This document shows positions 1-5,914 of a DNA stretch of 8,947 nucleotides, piece by piece. Positions within the stretch are counted from its first letter, which is position 1, and every line of letters begins with the position of its first letter. Both the position numbers and the translations under genes were made by a program. A model generated the notes under the pieces. The model did not search any database. It saw nothing but the letters and a program-made list of their open reading frames with translations, and had not been told where the DNA came from. This DNA is from CAVAVT01 sp963592185 (GTDB lineage Bacteria > Bacillota > Negativicutes > Selenomonadales > Selenomonadaceae). The DNA lies in the NCBI GenBank assembly GCA_963592185.1, contig CAVAVT010000063.1, positions 1 through 8,947 of the forward strand, read 5' to 3'.

Positions 1-2
1 AG

Positions 3-80
3 AATCTCCTGACACTTTCCGCCGCCGCCAAACAGGCAAACATGACTGTTGAAGAATTTAAAACTGCCATGAAGCTATGA
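3..80 (+). CDS. C-terminal tail of an unidentified plus-strand gene (partial)
   Basis: An open frame enters from the left edge and stops at TGA 78-80. It gives 25 residues ending in TVEEFKTAMKL, preceded by an alanine-rich stretch (LSAAAKQANM). The composition is that of an amphipathic helix, as at the end of many small bacterial proteins. The family cannot be identified from this fragment. A perfect palindrome with flanking A and T runs begins 34 bases after the stop, which is where the terminator of such a gene would lie, and this supports the frame being real. The gene is convergent with the phosphofructokinase homologue. Confidence 0.5.
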   Translation, partial: NLLTLSAAAKQANMTVEEFKTAMKL

Positions 81-106
81 GTGTTTCTGGTCAACCTATA
101 ACGAGG

Positions 107-171
107 AAAAAATTGGGGCTATGACAAAATGTGAAATCATTTCACATTTTGTCATAGCCCCTTCGTTTTTT
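107..171. terminator. Bidirectional intrinsic terminator, perfect 47-nt palindrome
   Basis: Bases 115-161 form a perfect palindrome: 23-bp arms (GGGGCTATGACAAAATGTGA... and its complement) around a single central C at 138. Six A's lie on the left (107-112) and six T's on the right (166-171), so each strand reads a long GC-based hairpin followed by a U run. It sits between two convergent genes, and the TAA stop of the phosphofructokinase homologue (170-172) falls inside the right-hand tract. A real hairpin would leave about three bases unpaired at the tip. Confidence 0.9.
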
Positions 172-1126
172 AGGAAATAAGCCAGGTAAGTCTTACCAGC
201 TCCGGATCCAGAGTCTTGGTATTGTTGGCAACCTCCTGAAGGCTGACCTCCTCAATCTTGCCTGTATTTACTCCATACATTACATTTGTTTTTCCGTTCA
301 GAATACCCAGTGCAGCAGCCTCGCCCAGCATACTTCCGGAGATACGGTCCTCAACTGTTGGAGAGCCTCCACGCTGAATGTAGCCCAGTACTGAGACTCT
401 TGTATCAATGCCGGTTTCCTTGGCAATGATTTCGCCCATATCCTTTGCGGATGCTGCAGTTTCATTTACAACGATGATACTGTATTTCTTGCCCTGGGCG
501 TATTTTTCTTTTATCTCCTCGCACATGCGCTTGATATTAACCTTTACCTCTGGAACAATAGTGTACTCAGCACCACCGGCAATACCGGCTGCGGTTGCAA
601 GCCATCCATTGTTGCCCATAACCTCCAGCAAAATAATTCGGCTGTGGGCGCAGGCGGTATCCCTGAGCTTGTTAATGGACTCAACGATGGTATTGGAGGC
701 TGTATCAGAGCCTACAGTGTACTCAGTGCCCCAAATATCATTTGCAATGGTGCCTGGGATACCAACTACCGGAAATCCATCCTGTGCTATTTCTGCAGCA
801 CCCTTGAGGCTACCGTCTCCGCCGATTACCACCAGTCCCTCTATGCCATGGGATTTAAGGTTTTCAATTGCCTTTCTGCGGTATTCCTCCTGTTTGAACT
901 GCTCGCTTGGAGAAGTTCCTAAAAAGGTTCCGCCCCTCTGGATAATATCACTTACACTTTTGGAATCCAGACGCTCGATATTGTCCTTAATCATTCCGCT
1001 ATATCCGTTGTACACACCCCAGATTTCAGCTCCAGAATGAAGCACTGTACGAACTACCGCACGAATTGTAGCATTCATGCCCGGACTATCATTTCCACTT
1101 GTTACAACTGCGATGGACTTCAACAT
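170..1126 (-). CDS. 6-phosphofructokinase homologue with degenerate active site
   Basis: This is a 318-residue PfkA-family protein of normal length (E. coli PfkA has about 320). The ATG at 1126 follows TGGAGG at 1134-1139 with a 7-base gap, and the protein opens MLKSIAVVTSGNDSPGMN. Family landmarks are present: the nucleotide loop GGDGS (103-106), GTEYTVGSDTA, and IQRGGSP (250-256). In E. coli numbering it keeps Asp103, Thr125, Asp129, Arg162, Met169, Glu222, Arg243 and Arg252, and effector-site Arg21, Arg25, Arg154, Glu187 and Lys213. It lacks the catalytic base Asp127 (Ala128 here, codon GCA), Arg72 (Pro73), Arg171 (Asn172), Gly11 (Asn12) and His249 (Tyr). The active-site loop after residue 171 is one residue short. 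A canonical enzyme phosphorylates fructose 6-phosphate with ATP. This copy probably cannot do so efficiently and may be a regulatory or sensing paralogue. It lies 64 bases behind smpB with no clear promoter, so co-transcription is likely. Family assignment is secure; loss of activity is inference. Confidence 0.93.
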   Translation of the reverse strand: MLKSIAVVTSGNDSPGMNATIRAVVRTVLHSGAEIWGVYNGYSGMIKDNIERLDSKSVSDIIQRGGTFLGTSPSEQFKQEEYRRKAIENLKSHGIEGLVVIGGDGSLKGAAEIAQDGFPVVGIPGTIANDIWGTEYTVGSDTASNTIVESINKLRDTACAHSRIILLEVMGNNGWLATAAGIAGGAEYTIVPEVKVNIKRMCEEIKEKYAQGKKYSIIVVNETAASAKDMGEIIAKETGIDTRVSVLGYIQRGGSPTVEDRISGSMLGEAAALGILNGKTNVMYGVNTGKIEEVSLQEVANNTKTLDPELVRLTWLIS

Positions 1127-1133
1127 ACCATTT

Positions 1134-1139
1134 CCTCCA
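1134..1139 (-). promoter_or_regulatory. Ribosome binding site that fixes the phosphofructokinase start
   Basis: On the minus strand TGGAGG lies 7 bases before the ATG at 1126. The open frame continues 15 codons further upstream to a TTG at 1171, but that codon has no comparable site, and the extension (GGDFEKVLLTGGNG) has no match to the family N-terminus. Confidence 0.85.
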
Positions 1140-1190
1140 GTCAATAAAACTTTTTCAAAATCTCCACCCAAAAGGGCGCATTATTACAAA

Positions 1191-1664
1191 TTAATATTTC
1201 TGACGGTCTCTAAGTGCTCTTTCCACATCACGCTTCACAGCCTTGTCCGCCAAAGCACGCCTCTTGTCATAATTGTGCTTGCCACTTGCCAGTGCCAGCT
1301 CCAGCTTAGCCTTGCCACGCTTAAAATATATTTTCAACGGAACGAGGGTATATCCCTTCTCCCTTGTTTTTGCAAAAAGCTTTACTATTTCAGCCTTATG
1401 CATCAAAAGCTTTCTCTTTCTCAAGGGATCGTGATTGAAAATATTGCCCTGTTCATAGGGGCTGACATGCATGTGCTCCACAAAAATTTCGTTATTCTTT
1501 ATTGTACAGTAGCTATCCTTAAGGTTTGCCTTGCCTGCACGAAGGGATTTTACCTCCGTGCCCTGAAGCTCCAGACCAGCCTCAAAGGTTTCATGTATAA
1601 AAAAGTCATGCCGTGCCTTGCGGTTTTCGCAAACCGGCTTTATTCCCTCATTCTTCTTCCCCAT
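1191..1664 (-). CDS. smpB: SsrA-binding protein SmpB
   Basis: SmpB binds tmRNA and brings it to stalled ribosomes for trans-translation. The 157-residue product has the family's usual length and signature: an N-terminal NRKARHDFFI strand, GLELQGTEVKSLRAGKANLKDS, HVSPYEQGN, the basic YFKRGKAKLELALASGKHNYDKR segment, and a Lys/Arg-rich C-terminal tail (AVKRDVERALRDRQ) of the kind that enters the mRNA channel. The start is the ATG at 1664, with GAGAGGA at 1671-1677; a GTG five codons upstream is less suitable. Its first 17 bases overlap the end of rnr, so the two are probably translationally coupled. The tmRNA gene (ssrA), often next to smpB, is not between smpB and the following gene. Confidence 0.97.
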   Translation of the reverse strand: MGKKNEGIKPVCENRKARHDFFIHETFEAGLELQGTEVKSLRAGKANLKDSYCTIKNNEIFVEHMHVSPYEQGNIFNHDPLRKRKLLMHKAEIVKLFAKTREKGYTLVPLKIYFKRGKAKLELALASGKHNYDKRRALADKAVKRDVERALRDRQKY

Positions 1665-4197
1665 AGCGGCTCCTCTCACGACGGCCGCGGAGTTTGGATT
1701 TTCCTCCGGCCTTCTTATGATGGCCCCTGCGCTTGTAGTCGGATTTTCTTCCTTCCTTTACACCAGCTGCAGTGCCTGTATAGTTTTTCTTGCGATGTCT
1801 CCCAGCAGCCTTCTTACGGGGCTTAGCGGAACGTCCTGCTGTTTTCTTTTCTCCAGAATCCGCTTTTTTCCTGCTTCCGGCAGAGGCATTGGCTTCCTGA
1901 GACTTTGGAGCTTTTTCAGCTTTAGCGGACTTCCCATTCTTTGCTGTTTTCTTCTTTACTGAAGACTTGCCCTTGGAACTCTTTTTCCTCGAGGACTTCT
2001 TTCCAGAGGATTTTTCCACTGAAACTTTGACAGTCTTTGGCTTTTTTACCACTGGAACATAGACACCATTGCCCTCAATAATGAAATCAATGGTTCTGTC
2101 CTCAACATTAGCCCTTACCAGCTCTACCCTTATGGGGTCTCCAAGCCGGAAACACTCTCCGCTGAGCTCGCCAATCATGGAGCATTGCTCCTCGGAATAA
2201 GCGTAATAGTCGTTCTGCATACTGGACACATGAACAAGACCTTCTACTCCATTTTCCAGCTCCACAAAAATGCCGAAAGAAGTAACTCCGCTAATTACTC
2301 CGTCAAATACTTCGCCAACGAAGCCAGCCATGTATTCAATTTCCTTCATCTCCGTGGTTTCACGCTCAGCCTCAACAGCAATGCGCTCACGCTTGGAAGC
2401 ATGATCCGCCCATTCTGGGAGAAGATTCTTCAGCTGTTCCTTGCGCTGTGCCGGAATATCCCCGGTCTTAAAAGTCTCCCGAAGAAGTCTGTGGACAATA
2501 AGATCCGGATAGCGGCGGATTGGAGAGGTAAAATGGGTGTAATACCTTGCAGCCAGCCCAAAATGCCCCAGGCTCTGCTCGCTGTAACGTGCCTGCTGCA
2601 TGGACCGCAGCGCCATGGTGCTTACTATACGCTCCTCTGGCTTGCCCTTAACATCCTCCACAATTTTCTGTATTTCACGGGGCTTGATTTCCCCATTTTC
2701 ATCCGGCTTTACAAAGATTCCGAAGGGGCCCAACACACTGTTCAGACGTGACAGTTTTTCCTCGCCCGGCTGCTCATGTACACGGTACATAAATGGCTCA
2801 TGCTTTCTGTCCATGTGCTCGGCCACGGTTTCATTTGCTGCCAGCATACACTGCTCTATCATGGACTCCGCTAAAGATCCGGTACGCTTTACCAATGCCA
2901 CAGGATGTCCCTGGGCATCAAGCTTTACCTTTATTTCCGGAATCTGGAAGTTGATTGCTCCACGCTTTGTACGGCGGTTAAGCATAGCATTTCTCAGCTC
3001 TGCCACCACCTCCAGCATGGGCAGAATATCGCTGTTGTCACGGCACAAATCCTCATCGTGTTCCAGCAGCATTTTATTTACAATATTATAGGTAAGACGG
3101 CGATGAACATTTATCACCACAGGCATAATCTCATAGGATTTTACCTTGCCGGTCTTGTCGATTTCCATTTCGCAGGCCATTGCCAGACGGTCAACACCCT
3201 CATTCAGACTGCATATGCCATTTGAAAGTGCCTTTGGCAACATGGGAATAACCCTGTCCACCAGATATACACTGGTTCCACGGGCCCTAGCTTCTCTGTC
3301 CAGCGGCTGATTTTCCCTGACATACCAGCTTACATCTGCTATGTAGACACCTAGAAAGTATCCGTCATCTCTGCGTTCAGCATAGATACCGTCATCCAAG
3401 TCTTTGGAATCATCACCGTCAATAGTAACGATTTTGAAATCCGTCCTGTTTTTCCGTCCACGATACTCGTGGGGCTTTACTCTCTGTCCAATTTCATCAG
3501 CTGCCTGCTGCACATCCTCCGGGAAATCCTCTGTCAGCTCATACTTCCTCATGACAGAAAGTACATCCACCCCTGGTTCCCCAAGCATTCCCAAGGTCTC
3601 AATGATGTTTCCCTCAGGACCTCTATGCCTGTCCGGCCACTTTGTTATCTCCACCACTACCTTCATCCCGGTAATGGCATCTCCCATGCCTGACTTTGGG
3701 ATAAAAATATCCTGATTCAGCTTGGTATCATCTGGAGTAACAAAACCGAAGGAACGGCTTTTCTCAAAGGTTCCCACGATTTTCTTATTTGCGTGGTCAA
3801 CAATTCTTATAATTTCCCCTTCACGGGAACGTCCAGGCATTTCTGAAGGAGTAACACGGGCCACTACACGGTCCCCATTCATTGCTCCGCCCATTTGGAC
3901 AGCCGGCACGAATACATCCGTGTCGGTTTCATTTTCCTTGTAGTCTGGAATTATAAAGCCAAAGCCCTTGCCTGTCATGCTGAGCCGTCCCACCACAAGG
4001 TTCATGCGCTCAGGCAGACCATAGAGGTCGTTGCGGTTCTTTATGACTGAGGCCTGCTCCTCCAATGCCTCCATGGATGGCCAAAAGGACAGCAGTTCCT
4101 CATTGGTAAGCTGGAGACCTTCTATAATTTCCTCATCGGTTAGAGGTTTCTGGGCTTTTTCCCGCATGTAGCTGAGAATTCTGTCCTGTAATTCCAT
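1648..4197 (-). CDS. rnr: Ribonuclease R with long Lys/Ser/Ala-rich tail
   Basis: RNase R is a processive 3'-to-5' exoribonuclease able to degrade structured RNA. The 849-residue protein shows the full order: an N-terminal winged-helix segment (about 1-60), a first cold-shock fold (about 68-120, GKGFGFIIPD), a second (about 139-200, SRSFGFVTPDD), the RNB catalytic domain (about 250-575) with the acidic cluster D260-G-D-D-S-K-D-L-D-D269 that binds Mg2+, HFTSPIRRYPDL at 555-566, an S1 domain (about 625-707, VTSFGIFVELENGVEGLVHVSSM split around 638-660), and a basic tail from 718 to 849. The tail is about 130 residues of repeated KK, KSS and RK motifs. In E. coli the basic RNase R tail contacts SmpB/tmRNA, and here smpB overlaps the 3' end. 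The ATG at 4197 starts one base after the thioesterase stop, and its GGTGGAG ribosome binding site lies inside that gene. Confidence 0.98.
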   Translation of the reverse strand: MELQDRILSYMREKAQKPLTDEEIIEGLQLTNEELLSFWPSMEALEEQASVIKNRNDLYGLPERMNLVVGRLSMTGKGFGFIIPDYKENETDTDVFVPAVQMGGAMNGDRVVARVTPSEMPGRSREGEIIRIVDHANKKIVGTFEKSRSFGFVTPDDTKLNQDIFIPKSGMGDAITGMKVVVEITKWPDRHRGPEGNIIETLGMLGEPGVDVLSVMRKYELTEDFPEDVQQAADEIGQRVKPHEYRGRKNRTDFKIVTIDGDDSKDLDDGIYAERRDDGYFLGVYIADVSWYVRENQPLDREARARGTSVYLVDRVIPMLPKALSNGICSLNEGVDRLAMACEMEIDKTGKVKSYEIMPVVINVHRRLTYNIVNKMLLEHDEDLCRDNSDILPMLEVVAELRNAMLNRRTKRGAINFQIPEIKVKLDAQGHPVALVKRTGSLAESMIEQCMLAANETVAEHMDRKHEPFMYRVHEQPGEEKLSRLNSVLGPFGIFVKPDENGEIKPREIQKIVEDVKGKPEERIVSTMALRSMQQARYSEQSLGHFGLAARYYTHFTSPIRRYPDLIVHRLLRETFKTGDIPAQRKEQLKNLLPEWADHASKRERIAVEAERETTEMKEIEYMAGFVGEVFDGVISGVTSFGIFVELENGVEGLVHVSSMQNDYYAYSEEQCSMIGELSGECFRLGDPIRVELVRANVEDRTIDFIIEGNGVYVPVVKKPKTVKVSVEKSSGKKSSRKKSSKGKSSVKKKTAKNGKSAKAEKAPKSQEANASAGSRKKADSGEKKTAGRSAKPRKKAAGRHRKKNYTGTAAGVKEGRKSDYKRRGHHKKAGGKSKLRGRRERSRYGEEE

Positions 4198-4198
4198 A

Positions 4199-4639
4199 TT
4201 ACTCCACCAAAGCCATTCGGGCTTTTCCTTCCGCTGTTATACTTCCATCCTCCAGAGAAATCTGGGATTTCAAGTCTATAAACCTGCCCTTACGGGACAC
4301 AACCCAGCCTTCAATGAAAAGCTTTTCCCCTACCGGGGTAGGCTTCCTATAGCGAATCTCCATACGGGCTGTAACAGCCTTTTCACCGGTATTGTAAAGG
4401 TATCCGCCCATTGCCTCGTCCAGCATTGTGCTGACAATTCCTCCATGGACAACTCCGGTAAAGCTCTGATACTCACGGTTAAGGGTCTTTTCTGCCTTAA
4501 AATGCTCATCATCTATATGAAAATCCAAATGCAGACCTATGGGATTCTTCACTCCGCAGGCGAAGCAAAAGCCATCCTCCGGAAGATTTTCCTCATCTAA
4601 ATCTTCATCGAAAAAATTATCCTGACATTCCTTACACAT
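4199..4639 (-). CDS. PaaI-type hotdog-fold thioesterase
   Basis: This is a 146-residue single hotdog-domain protein, probably an acyl-CoA or related thioesterase; the substrate cannot be told from sequence. The family motif CFACGVKNPIGLHL is at residues 25-38. The helix motif VVHGGIVSTMLDEAMGG at 63-79 carries the His-Gly-Gly and the Asp/Glu typical of PaaI-like catalytic sites. Strands ARMEIRYRKPTPVGEKL and the C-terminal GKARMALVE follow. The N-terminus has an extra CKEC (Cys2, Cys5), which with Cys25 and Cys28 makes two CxxC pairs separated by an acidic stretch. The ATG at 4639 is preceded by AAGGAG 7 to 8 bases upstream. The gene ends one base before rnr, so it is co-transcribed with it. 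It is an insertion relative to the Bacillus secG-yvaK-rnr-smpB order. Confidence 0.88.
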   Translation of the reverse strand: MCKECQDNFFDEDLDEENLPEDGFCFACGVKNPIGLHLDFHIDDEHFKAEKTLNREYQSFTGVVHGGIVSTMLDEAMGGYLYNTGEKAVTARMEIRYRKPTPVGEKLFIEGWVVSRKGRFIDLKSQISLEDGSITAEGKARMALVE

Positions 4640-4658
4640 AAAATTTCTCCTTATTTAC

Positions 4659-4682
4659 ATACACGGGGATATACACGGGATT
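4659..4682. repeat. Two tandem copies of a 12-nt unit
   Basis: ATACACGGGGAT (4659-4670) is followed directly by ATACACGGGATT (4671-4682), with nine identical leading bases. The pair fills most of the 42-base gap between the esterase stop and the thioesterase start, and its last base is the first base of the esterase stop codon (TTA 4682-4684). It may be a chance slippage duplication; no function is evident. Confidence 0.5.
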
Positions 4683-5428
4683 TAATCAAAATCCCTTTCT
4701 AAAAATTGGGCTGTTTTTTCAAAAACAAAATCTCTCTCACAATCCACTGTCACACGGTGTCCGGATTCCTCCAGCATAAGCAGCTCCTTGATTTCAGAGC
4801 CAACATTATCATATATATACTGGGCGCTTTCCGGCTTTGCTGTCCGGTCCTTTTTGCTGTGGATAATGTATATTGGGCGATTTACCTGAGGAATAATTTC
4901 CTTTACTGACTTCATGCAGTCCAGCAGCTCATGGATTGATACTAAGGGCATCCTGCTGCTCACCACATTGCACAAATCCGGCAAATCCTTTATCTGCCTT
5001 CTGCCCTTCATGACAAAACGTCCCACGGACAAGGCCCTAGGGGGCAAAAGTTTTAAATTCATTGCCTCCTGAATATACACCGGAGCCGCCATGGTAATAA
5101 CCCTGTCGATTTCAGCCTTTGTGGATAAAAGCATTGCCATAAGTCCACCCATGGATAAGCCTGCCACAGAAATTCTCCTGCAGCAGCCAGCCAGTATGGC
5201 ATATCCGTCCATTACCGAATCCGCCCAATTCTCCCAGCTCATGCGCTCCATATCAGCATAATCAGTACCATGCCCTGCCATGCGCATACAAAGCACCGTA
5301 TATCCCTTCCTGTGAAGGTAGTCTCCCATGAGAACCATTTCCGAGGGAGAGCCGGTAAAGCCATGTACCAGCAGTACCCCATGAGGGCCACCTGGAAGAA
5401 AAAAGGATTCTGCACCATTTAAAATCAT
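4682..5428 (-). CDS. Alpha/beta-hydrolase carboxylesterase (Est30/YvaK-like)
   Basis: This is a 248-residue cytosolic serine esterase of the short-chain carboxylesterase / monoacylglycerol lipase-like group. The oxyanion-hole region LLVHGFTGSP is at 19-28, the nucleophile elbow GLSMGG has Ser92, the acid is Asp194 in HSKKDRTAKP, and the base is His224 in EESGHRVTVD. Spacing and triad agree with Geobacillus Est30 (Ser94, Asp193, His223). A cap region with RMAGHG lies at 49-54. The ATG at 5428 has a modest CAGGTGA ribosome binding site about 9 bases upstream. In Bacillus the orthologue yvaK also sits between secG and rnr, so the context supports the family call. Its role in the operon is unknown. 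Between it and secG lies a terminator-like hairpin. Confidence 0.93.
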   Translation of the reverse strand: MILNGAESFFLPGGPHGVLLVHGFTGSPSEMVLMGDYLHRKGYTVLCMRMAGHGTDYADMERMSWENWADSVMDGYAILAGCCRRISVAGLSMGGLMAMLLSTKAEIDRVITMAAPVYIQEAMNLKLLPPRALSVGRFVMKGRRQIKDLPDLCNVVSSRMPLVSIHELLDCMKSVKEIIPQVNRPIYIIHSKKDRTAKPESAQYIYDNVGSEIKELLMLEESGHRVTVDCERDFVFEKTAQFLERDFD

Positions 5429-5464
5429 TGAATAGTCACCTGGTTACCTAGAATTACAAATAAA

Positions 5465-5517
5465 AAGTTAAACAAAAGGCGTCCCCCATCCTTGCTTTAA
5501 AAGGTTAGAGAACGCCT
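5465..5517 (-). terminator. Terminator-like hairpin behind secG
   Basis: Read on the minus strand, AGGCGTTCTC (5508-5517) pairs with the GGGGGACGCCT segment (5477-5487), giving a stem of about ten pairs including G-U pairs. A smaller CCTT/AAGG hairpin lies inside the loop. TTTTGTTTAACTTTTTA follows, a broken U run. It lies 27 bases after the secG stop and 48 bases before the esterase start. No convincing separate promoter is visible for the esterase, so the hairpin may be leaky and set the ratio of secG to downstream message. Confidence 0.65.
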
Positions 5518-5543
5518 CCTTCTTCCTGTCGGAACAGTGAGTC

Positions 5544-5771
5544 TTACATAGTCATCTTTGCTATTACAAGCGTGATACCGCCAAAAATCACAGCAAGCAC
5601 AACCGTTACCCGTGCCAAAAGAGCATCCATTCCGCGTGCCTGACTGCTGAAAACGGTGTCACCGCCACCGCCTAAGCCCATACCTGCGGATTTTGGAGTC
5701 TGGCCCAAAACTGCAGCGATAAGGCCTATTGCAACAATAGCGTCCAAAATCATTAATATTGTCAACAGCAT
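5544..5771 (-). CDS. secG: Preprotein translocase subunit SecG
   Basis: SecG is the small auxiliary subunit of the SecYEG channel in the cytoplasmic membrane. The 75-residue product has two hydrophobic segments (about 3-22 and 54-71). They are joined by a Gly-rich loop with the family pattern GMGLGGGGDTVFSSQARGMDALLARVT, in which the conserved ARG-DALLA-T block is clear. The start is the ATG at 5771 with GAGAGGGGA at 5778-5786; the longer frame reaching back to 5840 runs through the promoter and is rejected. It has its own promoter and a terminator-like hairpin downstream. The link to esterase, rnr and smpB is a known Firmicutes arrangement. Confidence 0.95.
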   Translation of the reverse strand: MLLTILMILDAIVAIGLIAAVLGQTPKSAGMGLGGGGDTVFSSQARGMDALLARVTVVLAVIFGGITLVIAKMTM

Positions 5772-5777
5772 CGGGAA

Positions 5778-5786
5778 TCCCCTCTC
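5778..5786 (-). promoter_or_regulatory. secG: Ribosome binding site that fixes the secG start
   Basis: GAGAGGGGA on the minus strand lies 6 bases before the ATG at 5771. A start further upstream in the same frame would add 23 residues with no SecG character and would lie within the promoter. Confidence 0.8.
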
Positions 5787-5811
5787 TAAAATTCTAAAAT
5801 CATACAGAATT

Positions 5812-5840
5812 ATTCTATCACAACCATAATTCTGTTGCAA
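5812..5840 (-). promoter_or_regulatory. secG promoter (extended -10)
   Basis: On the minus strand, -35 TTGCAA (5835-5840), a 17-base spacer, and -10 TAGAAT (5812-5817) preceded by TGA, which makes an extended -10. The predicted start lies about 35 bases before the secG ATG. It comes after the pyk terminator, so secG and the genes behind it form a transcription unit separate from pyk. Confidence 0.7.
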
Positions 5841-5863
5841 GTATTGATAGATTCACGCCCCAC

Positions 5864-5896
5864 GCAAAAACCCCATGCGCAAAACACATGGGGTTT
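5864..5896 (-). terminator. Intrinsic terminator of pyk
   Basis: On the minus strand AAACCCCATG (5887-5896) pairs perfectly with CATGGGGTTT (5868-5877) around a 9-base loop, followed by a T run (5866-5870). It starts 18 bases after the pyk stop and has no matching T run in the other direction. Confidence 0.92.
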
Positions 5897-5914
5897 AGAG
5901 TATATTGTTCTTTA

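Noticed and set aside
408..1040. Open frame of 210 codons on the plus strand opposite the PFK homologue
   Set aside because: It is an antisense shadow. The minus-strand protein matches the PfkA family along its whole length.
1127..1171. Longer N-terminus for the PFK homologue starting at TTG 1171
   Set aside because: The ATG at 1126 has TGGAGG at the right distance and aligns with the family start.
1127..1190. tmRNA (ssrA) gene next to smpB
   Set aside because: The gap is only 64 bases, and no tRNA-like ends or tag frame are visible here or in the other intergenic gaps.
1077..1962. Plus-strand open frames across smpB and the rnr tail
   Set aside because: The Lys-rich tail of rnr, read in reverse, gives Ser/Phe/Leu-rich open frames. 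No start sites or motifs support them.
5772..5840. Longer SecG starting at 5840
   Set aside because: The extension would overlap the secG promoter, and the residues are not SecG-like. The ATG at 5771 has a good ribosome binding site.
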